From NCBI GenBank assembly GCA_021397835.1, contig JAJFZO010000087.1, positions 3,348,001-3,412,000 on the forward strand: a stretch of DNA of 64,000 nucleotides, read 5' to 3'. Under the pieces are notes generated by a model. That model worked only from the letters and a program-made list of their open reading frames with translations, had not been told where the DNA came from and made no database searches. This DNA is from Moringa oleifera. Taxonomy: Eukaryota > Streptophyta > Magnoliopsida > Brassicales > Moringaceae. This document shows, in pieces, positions 12,340 through 22,535 of this stretch (within the stretch, counting starts at the first letter, position 1; every line of letters begins with the position of its first letter). A program made the translations under genes and the position numbers.

Positions 12340-14407
12340 ATGGCGAAGATGATCGTGTTGAGATCCATATGCAGAGCAGCGGCAGCTGCTTCTCTCAGAT
12401 CTTTGCGTTTGGCAGCCAGCAGTCACCAGCTCCTACAGCACCGCTTTGCCGGTTCTCGAAGCTTCTTCACGATCTCTCCCGCTTCTAAATGTTTTTCTCC
12501 GGGTACTTTCCTTGTCCTTATTTTAGATTCCTTTAATGTCCCTTCTGTTACTTCATGCTCTAAAAAGCGATGCCTGTCCTTTTCGTTTGTCTCTTGTGGA
12601 ATGATCGTTAGTAATTAGTTTGATTGATTTTGGGTCTGTTTACTTCTTGTTAGATTTGGTAATAATAAGGAGACTACCTAGGGAGGGAGCGTCTAGTTCA
12701 ATTAACCTAATAATTTTTTTTCTGATTTTATTTTATTACAATATAGACCAGTCTTACTTGTTTGATTGTGTGCTGATTAATCCCTAGTCTAGGTTGATTT
12801 TGATACTCACTTTGTCTGATTTTTTGAGTACGTCCTAACCCCCCCCAATCCCTCGTCTAGTTTATTTTCGTTTTATACATGTCTTATGTCAATAGATGGT
12901 TTCTAACATTCCTGCTTGATACGTTTTGTATTAATTCTGCATTGGCTGAAACTTGATAGGTGTTTCTTGTCCTGGTGGCTGAATTTTAAGCGTCCTTGAA
13001 GAGCCACATGCTCTAGTTTATATATCTATAACTATATTTATGTGGTTTACTGCATGGTACTTCTTTATGGATGCATTTGTTTCCTCAATTATTATTACTG
13101 TGGAGCAGTTGGTACAATGCATTCTCTAGATTTCTTCTGTTGTCTGATACACTGTGGTTTTGGTGCAACACATAGAATGTAGGTCTCCTCTTGTGATTGG
13201 TCTAGGAAGTATGCGTCACTTCAGTGAAGATGTAACTCACTTGCCTGTCATAGAAGATCCTGAAGTTAAGAATGCTTTCAAGGACTTGATGGCTGCAAGT
13301 TGGGATAAGCTTCCTCATAGTGTTGTCCAGGATGCTAAGAAGGCATTGTCTAAGAATTCTGGTGACGAGGCTGGCCAGGAGGCCTTGGCAAATGTTATTC
13401 GTGCAGCTGAAGCCGTTGAAGAGTTTGCCGGCATTCTCACATCCTTGAAAATGGAAATTGACGATAGCATTGGATTGAGTGGCGAGGTATTGTGATTGAC
13501 ATGGCAGTGAGGATGTTTTCTTCTTTCCTGTCTTGATTTTCTGGTTCTCGTGGTTTGATTATATGATTTTTTTTTTCCCCCCTGTAGAACGTAAAGCCCT
13601 TGCCAGACAAACTTTCCAATGCACTAAGTACAGCTTATGAGCGATATGTTACATATTTGGGTGCATTTGGGCCTGAAGAAGGTTATTTACGGAAGAAGGT
13701 AGAGATGGAGTTGGGGACAAAGATGATTCACTTAAAAATGAGATGCAGTGGTCTTGGTTCTGAGTGGGGAAAGGTATCAAACTCTGTCTATACTACATGT
13801 TGCCTTGCTTGTGTAGCTGGTCAAGATTTGCCATGGTGGTTATTAATTGTAGTTTGTAGAACCTAATTTGTAGTTGGTGTCTCATAAGAAGCTGCATGTT
13901 CTGGAATTTAAACTCACCTTTCAAATAAATATGGACATGCATCCTTTATAATATGAGAATATGCTAGAACAGCTTTGTCAGGTCAAATTTACATATATCT
14001 TTTTTCTTGTCTGATCTGTATGTGTTAAGCCACAGGACCACCAAAGAGATCCTTGGACCAAATTAATTTATTCAGTCAAATCTTTATTATGTAATTTTCA
14101 AATGCCCCACCCTCCTTTCTTCCCTTGTCCTGCCAAACTTTTCAAGGAAATTGGGAAGACAGCTCTTCATACAGAATATATCTTAGCCTAGGTTTTGCAT
14201 ATTCTGTATTTGGGTGACATGTCAAATTGTTTTGGATCTCAGAGGTTAATCTACAAATGAGAATACTGATAAAATGCATTGTCTTTACTGTTTCTCTGAA
14301 AATAAATGCAAGCTTATTTTGTCTATAATATTGTTTGCTCTTTCTTGCAGGTTACTGTTCTTGGGACCTCAGGACTTTCTGGCTCATATGTGGAGCACAG
14401 AGCTTAG
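12340..14407 (+). CDS. MGP1: Mitochondrial ATP synthase 24 kDa subunit (FAd), MGP1-type
   Basis: Four exons, 12340-12502, 13176-13486, 13588-13773 and 14351-14407, join in frame at GT-AG sites to give 238 residues, close to Arabidopsis At2g21870 (about 240). The N-terminus is rich in Arg, Ala and Ser and lacks acidic residues (MAKMIVLRSICRAAAAAS), as in a mitochondrial presequence. The mature part contains DPEVKNAFKDLMAASWDKLP, KKALSKNSGDEAGQEAL and KMIHLKMRCSGLGSEWGK, and ends in VTVLGTSGLSGSYVEHRA, all hallmarks of this plant-specific subunit. It is part of the F1Fo-ATP synthase in the inner mitochondrial membrane. In Arabidopsis its loss blocks pollen development. The first exon carries only the targeting region. 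The alternative acceptor at 13182 would give an early stop, so 13176 is used. Confidence 0.93.
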
Positions 14408-15545
14408 TAGCAAAATTTTTGCAAATGCTTAGTCTCATTATGAGCTCTGTTGTGCTTGATATAATGTTTTGAGTAGCTGGAGAAAGGTTGTTGTATTTTC
14501 TCTCCAAGAAAACCTTCTTAATTGCAGTTGCGTGGCAGTGAAATAAGTGCATATCTTTGTCAATAACAATCACAGAACAAATAAACATCATATTTTCTTT
14601 CATCTTGGGAAGTTTCTCCCTTACATTTCCTTTCTGGTGAAATTTATGATATTCTGTTTCAGGTCTGTAATTGGCTTCTTTTACCTATATTTTTGAGAAA
14701 AGCAGTCTAGTTTCTGTGCTTCTATCTGTTATTTCTGACATTATGATTGTAACATTATATGCTACTGCGAGATAAAGATTAAAAATATGCATGACTTGCA
14801 AATATTCTTCTGACTGCTGAACTGGCATGATGCTCTTAGAGCATGATACTTGAACTAATAGTGCTTCTGAATAGTTGCTTTGAGTTCCTGTGATATGCAT
14901 CAGATGCTGACCTGTTTGGAAAGGATAAAAGGTTTTTTCTTTTTCTTGTAATTAATTTACTGTGTTAGTATAAAAAAAGAAAATAAATGAAACAAATTAT
15001 AATTATTTATTTTGTTAAATTAATATGAATCAAGATCAATAAAAATTAGATCAGTAGATGTGTTAATTCGAATAAGAGTTGTAATCTTGTAGAACATTTT
15101 TAATTTGTATCAATATTGGGCATTTTTAACTTATCAAAGAGAAAACGAAACTTTCATTCAATGATGCACTTCATTTATAGCGAAATTTTGACACGTCTGT
15201 TTATGATGGAGGAAACAAATTTCTTCCCCAAACCTTCCAAAACACATTATGCTCATGTCACAAACCTAAAATAACATTAGTACTTAGGTTTGTGGTGCTG
15301 ATTCAATGGTTTTATTATGAACTTAATTATTTATGCCTGTCTGTATTGCTTGAAATTTGATTTTACTTAAGAAGAAATAAGTTTAGTGAATAGTTGAGGA
15401 AAGGTACGGAAGTTGGCAAGACAATATGTTGCATTAAGCTTTTATTACATTTGTTCTTTAACTCATTTTGCTTCTATTGCCAAGACCAAATTGAACCCCT
15501 TAGCATGAAAAAGAAAGTTTCTAAATACTAAGGCATCTTGGCAAT
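14408..15545. other. Intergenic: convergent 3' ends, no gene seen
   Basis: This holds the 3' untranslated region of the ATP synthase gene and the downstream region of the minus-strand gene that ends at 15546. The short open frames show no protein-like features. The region is moderately AT-rich. Confidence 0.55.
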
Positions 15546-16232
15546 TCAAGTGCGTTTACGCCAAGACCATGATTCAGAAGGGGATTTTGGTAGAGGAGGA
15601 AGCAACACAGCCTTCCTGCAGAGACCAAATGGCCACCCCTCGCATTGACAAAATTCTTGAATTATAGACCGTCTTCGAGAATCCTGCAAATCGAACCTCC
15701 ATAAATCTTGATGATCAAACCCATTCAAGCTTGAAGAGAAGGAAAAGTTTGCTGCCTTCAGCGACATAAATGCTTCCCTGCTTGAACAATGGGAGAAACA
15801 GCTTGCAACTGAGAAGAATTCATCCCTTCCATCATCTGCATTATCTTCCTCTTGTTGCAACTCGTTTGGGGCAATGTCAAGTTCCCCTTTTGATGAAGAG
15901 GAGACCCATGAAAAGCTGTCTATCAGAATGATTGGCTTACGCCTCAGCTTCTCCATTGCTCCGCTTTGAATTGCTGAAACAACAAACTGCAGAAAAGACC
16001 AGAACCTCAGCAACAGTCAGAAGGAAAAGATACCTCGGAAGTTATATCTATGAATGGTGAGTACTTCCTGCTCATCATTCAAGTCGCTTGTTGGGTATTC
16101 CTCATCTTGACCTGGAGTTGAAACCTTCCTGTTGAAAGTCCGGCATTGAGAGAATGCATCTTTCAGAGCTGCAGCCAGGTACTTGCATCGCTTAGTCTGT
16201 TGTGGTGGCTCTTCCTTGTAAAAGACACTCAT
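15546..16232 (-). CDS. Plant-specific protein of unknown function
   Basis: Two exons, 16232-16034 and 15973-15546, join in frame to give about 208 residues. The acceptor at 15975-15974 is preferred over one 13 bp upstream, which would lead to a stop. The protein starts MSVFYKEEPPQQTKRCKYLA, with a basic and Cys-containing N-terminal stretch. A middle stretch reads AMEKLRRKPIILIDSFSWVS, followed by an acidic/Ser segment. The Cys/Trp-rich tail (FCQCEGWPFGLCRKAVLLPP, then LPKSPSESWSWRKRT) looks strongly constrained. No catalytic motif, signal peptide or membrane helix is seen. I recall similar unnamed plant proteins with this tail but cannot assign a function. A TATA box 55 bp upstream supports the start. 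Confidence 0.75.
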
Positions 16233-16286
16233 CCTGGAAGCCTGAGTAAACTGGAATTCAGAGACTGATCTTGTTGAGATGGAGAA

Positions 16287-16293
16287 TTATATA
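16287..16293 (-). promoter_or_regulatory. TATA box of the unknown plant protein gene
   Basis: TATATAA on the minus strand, 55 bp before the ATG at 16232. Transcription would start near 16260, leaving a leader of about 30 nt. This argues that the open frame ending at 16334 is not an upstream exon of the same gene. Confidence 0.5.
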
Positions 16294-16564
16294 CGGAGCT
16301 GATACTGGTGATCGTCATGCTTTGTGGTGATTTTCAAATTGACATGCTTAGTGTGACAATGGCTTTGCAGCTCCTTGAAAGCACTAGCTTCCCATCCTTT
16401 GGGTTAAAGACAAAGCTTAAAGTGTCACAGAGACATTTCAACAAATAGTCACGAATCTTTTCTGGGTCATCAGTGCCATCGGATAATGATCTATTGGCTG
16501 CAGATGAATCCCTGGTGGCATTAAAAAATGTGAGATTTATTAAGGACATTGCCACAAGTGCCAT

Positions 16565-18379
16565 TTTCTTAGGCTTGAAGTATTTACTTCAAGAAGAATA
16601 TGTGGTGAACTAAGACATTACACCAAACTGAGATTTTATTTGAAAATTTTGATCAAAATCATATGCCCATCAACAGAAGTTACATGGGTTTTTAGCAGAA
16701 TGAAGAAATAAACTCTGTATAGTAGCGTTCTTCATGAATTTCCAATGAAAAAAAAAAAATCAAGTTGAAATCAACAAGAGGATGATGTCAGATTTTGTGT
16801 AGTCAGAGAAGATTGCAAAAAGGTTATTGACTAAGCTATCAATTGTGAAATTTGTTCCCTAACAATTACATCAGATAACATCACCAAAGATTCTGATTTA
16901 GATCTGGAAGCACAGAGAGGTGAATTCTCATACTTTCTCTTCTCCTTCCCTGATGTATACATTTTCTTTTCCAGCAGGAAAGTTGGCATGATTTCTCTAA
17001 TTTGGTCAACAAGCAATAATTAAATGTAAGAAGTAAACTGTTCTCCTGGTTGTATTTTCCCTGCCATTATAATGGGATCTTCAAAACAAAGTTCTGTTCA
17101 ACAATGTAAGTTCCTTGAAGACCTCTTGCAAACTAAAATTTCCCAAGGGAAAAGCAAGAAAGAAAAGAAAGACCGACTTCTTCAGGGAATGAGTTTTCTG
17201 ATAGAATGTTTGATTCTTTCAAGGAAACAGATTGATTCAAGTAGAAACTTGTTGTCTTAAGGACCTGACGGTACACAAACACTAGATCACAACAGTGTCT
17301 AGCTCACAGGTTGCTTTCTATAATGTAGTCTTGAAACAGAAAACACAAAGACCTTCCAAACAAGGTAAAATAAGCTGTAACAACTGGCTGGACGCGAAAG
17401 ATGATCATATTCCAAAATTACTCATTTTATCAATCTATGCATTCCTTCCATCCCCATAGATATAAACCAAAGTGCAACCCACCAGATTAAAACTAAAAGC
17501 AAATAGACATCTAATATTTACAGAGCAAAACAGTCATGCTATCTAATCCAGGTGTAGGGAAGTGAAAACTAGATCTAGCAGCAAAACTATCCTACAAGAT
17601 AGAGTTCCAGTACAATATGTGAATTGTAAAAAAGGTTGGTACGTATAAGGCCCTCTTCTATGATACATGGAAAATGAAGCAGAGTCTCCTGTTAAACTGA
17701 ATAGGACTTCAGGAACTTGAGGGATGGGCATCTGCAAGCCTGCAACTATTATTAGAAAAAAAAAAAAAAAAGAAGAATTTATACCAGAGACATGATAAAT
17801 AGATGGGGTATGAGGCTCAGGTAGTCAGGTTAAACGAGGAAAGTAGCCAAACGAACAAGCATTGTCTTAGTATTAGCACCCAATCCAGCAACAGATAGCA
17901 ACTTTACAGCATGAAATCCCTATATCTAAAGCAAGAATAAGAGGGTATATCATTTTGAACAATCTTATATTAAATTCTAAAATTTCATGTTCACCAAATG
18001 TTCCAACAACATATATTTGCAAAATCAAGCAGTGACATTGCAATGGCATGAGCTTCTCATGGTTCTTACAAGAAATTTAGTAGATACAGGTTTGTACAAC
18101 CTCGAACTACAGGAAGTTAAAGCATCCATAGAATTTTAATTGAAAAACTACCACTAAGAAGACATAAAGCTCACCAATGCAATACCAAATAGTCCTGTTC
18201 TGTAGTCAACTAAAAATTCTAATGTTCTGCCATTGCAGCGCTAATTCAAATTTTCACAGTATGATTTAGTTCAGAAGAACATGCTCTATTAGGAGGACCG
18301 ACCAATACTAGAATCAAAAGTAAAAAATCGAAAGCAAACAAGATCGTAGAGTCTAAAGAGAAGTACCAAATCAAATGAC
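16565..18379. other. Intergenic between two minus-strand genes
   Basis: No gene is firmly supported. Two short minus-strand frames (17016-16831 and 16564-16334) have somewhat protein-like composition but no recognised domain and no clear splice link. A poly-A run lies at about 17757-17771. The part near 18.3 kb is the 3' region of the TPR-like gene. Confidence 0.45.
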
Positions 18380-18883
18380 CTAGCGCTGGGAGGATTTTTG
18401 AAGCTGCTGCGATGTGAGGGAGATGAGGGACTGAAGCTTGGTGACAGCAAAGGTGCAATCAGGGGGGCATTTAGCAAGCGAAAGGTTCAGCGACTGGAGG
18501 CCCTCATCGAGCTTACCAGCAGCCAGTGCCGCACATCCAGCCCTGTAAGCCTCGTCGGCTGCTTGGGCATCGTACTGATTAGTTCCGGTGGCATCAGAAC
18601 CCTTGTTCCTTGTTGGCGATGATGATGCCGATGACGAACTCTTGTTCCTTGACGGTGATGATGATGCCGATGACGAAATCTTGTTCCTTGACGGGGACGA
18701 TGATGCCGATGACGACACCGACGACGAAGACGGTGATGGAGGGTCGAGGAGAGCAGAGGCGCGAGCAGATTCTAGATTAGCAATAGCGGAGTTGATCTCT
18801 GCCATCAAAGATTCAGGCGTTGAAGGAATGGTCTTCACGCCCTCGAAGACAGTCCAGTGGGGATTTCCTTCGCCAGAACCCAT
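18380..18883 (-). CDS. Small TPR-like protein with a Ser-rich tandem repeat
   Basis: A single exon. I start it at MGSGEGNPHW (ATG at 18883, 167 residues). The frame stays open upstream to an earlier ATG at 18967 (195 residues), but that extension looks like leader sequence. The N-terminal part includes HWTVFEGVKTIPSTPESLMA. A low-complexity linker with three copies of a 13-residue unit (SSSASSSPSRNK plus one residue) follows. The C-terminal part, DEAYRAGCAALAAGKLDEGL then LNLSLAKCPP and KLQSLISLTSQQLQK, reads as two helical TPR- or MIT-like hairpins. Such helical repeats usually bind other proteins. The partner and role are unknown. Confidence 0.7.
   Translation of the reverse strand: MGSGEGNPHWTVFEGVKTIPSTPESLMAEINSAIANLESARASALLDPPSPSSSSVSSSASSSPSRNKISSSASSSPSRNKSSSSASSSPTRNKGSDATGTNQYDAQAADEAYRAGCAALAAGKLDEGLQSLNLSLAKCPPDCTFAVTKLQSLISLTSQQLQKSSQR
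18602..18718. repeat. 39 bp coding minisatellite (3 units)
   Basis: Three tandem units starting near 18602, 18641 and 18680, each beginning cttgttcctt and containing gatgatgccgatgacga. They encode the 13-residue Ser-rich unit of the TPR-like protein. The period is a multiple of three, so copy-number change would keep the frame. Confidence 0.85.
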
Positions 18884-18967
18884 TAGGAACTTGTCTATGA
18901 ACTCCGGCAAAGAGTTCTCCCAAAACCAAACATTAAAGTTGACATCAGTTAGCTGACGTGGATACAA

Positions 18968-19462
18968 TACAATTAGTTTGATTAGTTAGCTGACGTGGAC
19001 AGTTGGTTAGTGTAGTTAAGCTCACCTACCTGCGTATTGAAACTTTCCGTAAGCTGTATTAGTAATAAGCAGAATCCCAATTTTTCCCTTCTTCCTTCAT
19101 CCCCCTCTTTCTCTCTCCCTGTTTCTGCAATTCCTCAGGCAGGCTCAGAAACCTAACACAATCACGATAACTTTCCCCAACCCAAAACCCTAATCCAAAA
19201 TACAGTCAATTTATCACTTTAGACCTTCTAATCATCTTAAAGGCATTTTAAATTCCCATCACAGAGAAATTACCCACACTTTGATTTTTATTATTTTCTC
19301 TCAACAAGTCAACAAGATGATCCTTTTAACAGAAAAATAAAAAAACTGCTGAATATTCATTGGGGTTATGGTCACAACCCAAAAATCAAACTCATGCTTT
19401 CATCCAGTTAAGGCAATCAATAGAGAACAAAACTGATTGATAATCAATATGATTTCATCAAT
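18968..19462. other. Intergenic: upstream region of the TPR-like gene
   Basis: About 500 bp between two co-directional minus-strand genes. It contains a pyrimidine-rich stretch (about 19078-19135) and an aaaccctaa near 19185 that resembles a telo-box. No additional gene is seen. Confidence 0.5.
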
Positions 19463-20011
19463 TCACGAATGATTATCAAGTGGAACTTTAACATCTTCAA
19501 TCATCAATAGTCGAACAAGAAGAGAACAAGATCCACAAGGAAGAAGAATGGACGCTGGTAAATTATCGGGTTTCTGTAAATAGATCTCACCAATATCCCT
19601 CAATAGTTTATACCCCATGTTACCCAACTCTGAAGAATCGACAGAGAAATGGTCACCACATCGGCATTGGTAATAGAGCGTCAATACTTCTCCACCATCT
19701 TCCACCATCATATCCTCCAAGCTAATGTCTTCTGCAGTTACTGCATCCTGTTGTGAAGCCTGCAGCTCGATATCATAGGCTGCACGTGACCTAGAGTTGC
19801 CAAGGACTTCCCATGCCTTCTGTATTTCCAGAAATCTATCATGTGACTCATGGTCAGGATGAGATGTTGGAAACGTCTTCTCTAACTTATCAGGATGTGA
19901 GTTAAGGATAGCAGATCGATAGCTTGCACGAATTTCTTCATAGCTTGCATCTTCTTTCACAGATAGAATATCATAGTGAGACTCCTGGATGGAGTTCTTA
20001 CTAAGAAGCAT
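19463..20011 (-). CDS. DPH4: DPH4-type J protein (diphthamide biosynthesis; JJJ3/DNAJC24-like)
   Basis: A single coding exon of 182 residues. The N-terminal J domain (about residues 10-82) has the HPD tripeptide at 39-41 (SAILNSHPDKLEK) that stimulates Hsp70 ATPase. The C-terminal CSL-type zinc-binding domain has QCRCG with Cys116 and Cys118 and CGSC with Cys159 and Cys162. This J-plus-CSL order is diagnostic of DPH4, which delivers iron/electrons in the first step of diphthamide formation on elongation factor 2. The size fits the family (about 150-180). The start is the ATG at 20011; the frame is open three more codons upstream but has no other ATG there. An acceptor (tttacag) near 20046 and a donor near 21022 suggest a 5' UTR intron of about 1 kb. 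Confidence 0.9.
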   Translation of the reverse strand: MLLSKNSIQESHYDILSVKEDASYEEIRASYRSAILNSHPDKLEKTFPTSHPDHESHDRFLEIQKAWEVLGNSRSRAAYDIELQASQQDAVTAEDISLEDMMVEDGGEVLTLYYQCRCGDHFSVDSSELGNMGYKLLRDIGEIYLQKPDNLPASILLPCGSCSLLVRLLMIEDVKVPLDNHS

Positions 20012-20045
20012 GGTTGGCAACTGCTGGCTCAGATCAGCTTCACTG

Positions 20046-21022
20046 TAAATGAATTCAATGGACTTCGATCATAGGATAGTTATATAAACTTCATAAGAAA
20101 CCAAAGAATAAAAGCATCATAAGCATTCATGATCCTACAGAATAAGAAAGTCGCGGATGTATACATATCTTTGGATATGAATCTCAATGGCAAAACAGTG
20201 GCAGGTAAACAAGGACCAGACCCTCTGTTAATCCAATATTTGTTGATCTGTCAAAGAGATGTTGACACATACTAACATACTGAATTACTAAAAAAGAAAA
20301 AAATCATTTTATCTTTTCTTTCAAAAAGATCAACAAAAATCAGATCTCTGGTTCTGGGAATCACGAAAATGTTAACTGTAATATTTGAATGGCATCCGTT
20401 TCTGGCTAAATGATCGTAGAGCCTTATTCTGGCCTCTGTTATTCAACATCCCCAGCTTGCTTCAAGCAGCAGAGCTCTTCTGTTGACTAAGCAATGACAC
20501 CATAAAACGACCTAGAGGTCTTGACAGAGCAAATATCAAAGATAGCCAAGCATATTACGGACCCATTTCAGGACCGAGCCCGAGTCTAACAATCAGCTAA
20601 AACCAATGTCCCAATTTCAACATTGTATTAAACTTTTCTTTTATTAGATCATTAAGTTTAAAAGAAAAACACGAACTATAACTTAATTTCAGCTCAACAA
20701 TTCTGTAGCTGCAAGTTATCTAAAAGGTGAGTTAATTATGCGTGTCCGAACAGGGACCAGGAGCTAGAGCTAACGTCCACAAATCTACTAAAACTAAAGA
20801 GAGACAGCAAAACAACTTCATACCAGCTCCAATGGCCATGACACAATTTTGCAACTTAGAGCCCATGTATCTTCCACATTTGTAGATGTAACAATACCGA
20901 CTACTAATTACAGAACACAACTCGATAATCTAAAACCTTAATTCGAACGACGGAAAACCCTAAATTTAAGTTAAGATTTTCAATATAGAGTAAAGAAAAA
21001 AATAAAGGAAAGAGACAGCACC
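20046..21022 (-). other. Probable 5' UTR intron of DPH4
   Basis: On the minus strand, a donor context ag|gtgctgtctc near 21022 and an acceptor gaattcatttacag near 20046 enclose about 980 bp with no gene. This is inferred from splice consensus only. A transcript would settle it. Confidence 0.4.
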
Positions 21023-21050
21023 TATGATCAATCTTAGTTTCTATCTGATC

Positions 21051-21060
21051 AACCCTAGCC
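21051..21060. promoter_or_regulatory. Telo-box-like AACCCTAG in the DPH4 leader
   Basis: AACCCTAG lies at the likely first exon of DPH4. A second, in reverse orientation (ctagggttg), lies at about 21231-21239, next to a TGGGCC at 21223-21228. Telo-box plus site II pairs are typical of plant genes for translation and ribosome function, consistent with a diphthamide gene that acts on eEF2. Confidence 0.4.
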
Positions 21061-21169
21061 GCTTACGTCGATAACGCTTCCTGCTCTTGAACCTCTCCTT
21101 TCTGGAGATGTCGGCCTTCGCTTTGTTAAGACGTGGGAGGATGAACAGAATCAAAAAGGTCGCTCCTTC

Positions 21170-21217
21170 GTGCTTCCTTAATCCGCTAGTGGACCTTGTG
21201 CTTCCTTAATCCACCAG
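21170..21217. repeat. Short direct repeat in the DPH4 promoter
   Basis: gtgcttccttaatccgctag (21170-21189) is repeated as gtgcttccttaatccaccag (21198-21217), 28 bp apart, directly upstream of the presumed start region. Its role is unknown. Confidence 0.75.
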
Positions 21218-21299
21218 CAGAATGGGCCTGCTAGGGTTGACACCCCTGATGATATTTTGTCCCCTCTTTCACGTTGGAATTAAAATACTGTTAATGTTA

Positions 21300-21830
21300 A
21301 ATTTTTTTATTCATTTAATTTTAATAAATATCATTTAAAATCTTAAAAAATTAAATTTTTATTTTAAACATAAAAAGGTAAAATAATCAAATTAAAAATT
21401 TTATAAATTAAAATTTTTTGTGAATGTAATTTTTACCTATCATCTGAAAGAATTTCAAAATTTTTTTAATGCTAAATATATTTTTGAATAAATTTTTATT
21501 ATTAAAATTTTTAAAAAATTATATTAAATAATTTAGTAATCAAGAGTTATTTAACATGAAAGAATTGACTCAAAATAAAATATAAAATATATTTAAATTA
21601 TTTTTTAAACATTTCAATTCTGAAAATATGTTCATTTTTTACATTGATTTAAATCGATATCTATTTTAATTATTTCTTATCAATCAAAATTTATTAATAA
21701 AACTTGGGTGAAAGATTTTTTTATTTTTTAAAAATGTTTTTACTTAATAATTTAATAAAATGAATAACTAATATTTTCATTTATTTTATATTAATATGAT
21801 AAATTACAAATAAATTCTATTTAAAAACAA
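21300..21830. repeat. AT-rich inverted-repeat family, probable copy
   Basis: Contains the family end taaatatcatttaaaatctt (about 21327) and core-like phrases ttttgtgaatgtaattttta and aattttataaattaaaattt. The sequence is degraded and the boundaries are uncertain. It is non-coding. Confidence 0.45.
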
Positions 21831-22535
21831 AAAAAAACAAAAGATCATGGGGCAGGCGAACCTTGTCCCTGGCCTGCTTTCTTTCCTAACATAAATGAAG
21901 TTTGCCACTCATCATTTTAGAAAAGAGAGAGAAAAAAAAAAAAAAAACACCAAATCAATGCCCTAAGAGGAAGGACTTAGGGTTACCAGTGACACAGAGC
22001 AAAGGGCAAAAATTTCACATCTTATGATGTAATGGGGAAATGTGAATAAAAAGAAAGAGGGTGGAGAGAGAGAATCAGTCATTCGTGAGACTTGATAATC
22101 AACATCCCAATCAGTCCATTACACAAGATGATACATTATGCTTAAGAATTGGAATGTTCTTGACATTATAACAGAACAATTCTCGAATTTTAATTACTCA
22201 GACAAATGAAGCTGTTTGTCTTCAAACGTAGAAAAATGTGCTCCGGCCTGGATCTCAGAATTCACCACTTCATTGGTGCCGAGACCACTATGCCACATGC
22301 TACAAAGAATGACTTGCAATACTTCCACCAGATTACTACTCTCTAGTCACTACCCTGTCTCTCTCTTTTCCCAGATGGGAAGACAGAAAAAAGAAAAGAA
22401 GAATAAACAAACATCAAAATTAATTGGCAGCAAAGAGTAGCCATAAGAAGAGCCAGCTTCCCGGACATCTGTGTGTGTGCCACTGCACTGGGAATTGCAA
22501 ATCAAATTGACTGCCATTTGATGGGTGAAGTCTAT
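21831..22535. other. Intergenic 3' region of the Cys-rich membrane protein gene
   Basis: No gene is supported. The part near 22.4-22.5 kb is the 3' untranslated region of the minus-strand gene. A poly-A run lies at about 21933-21948. Confidence 0.5.

Noticed and set aside
18588..18956. Plus-strand frame rich in Asp (DDDADDE repeats)
   Set aside because: It is the antisense of the Ser-rich minisatellite in the TPR-like gene; composition alone explains it.
18884..18967. 28-residue N-terminal extension of the TPR-like protein
   Set aside because: The sequence is leader-like, and the later MGSGEGNPHW start looks like the conserved N-terminus.
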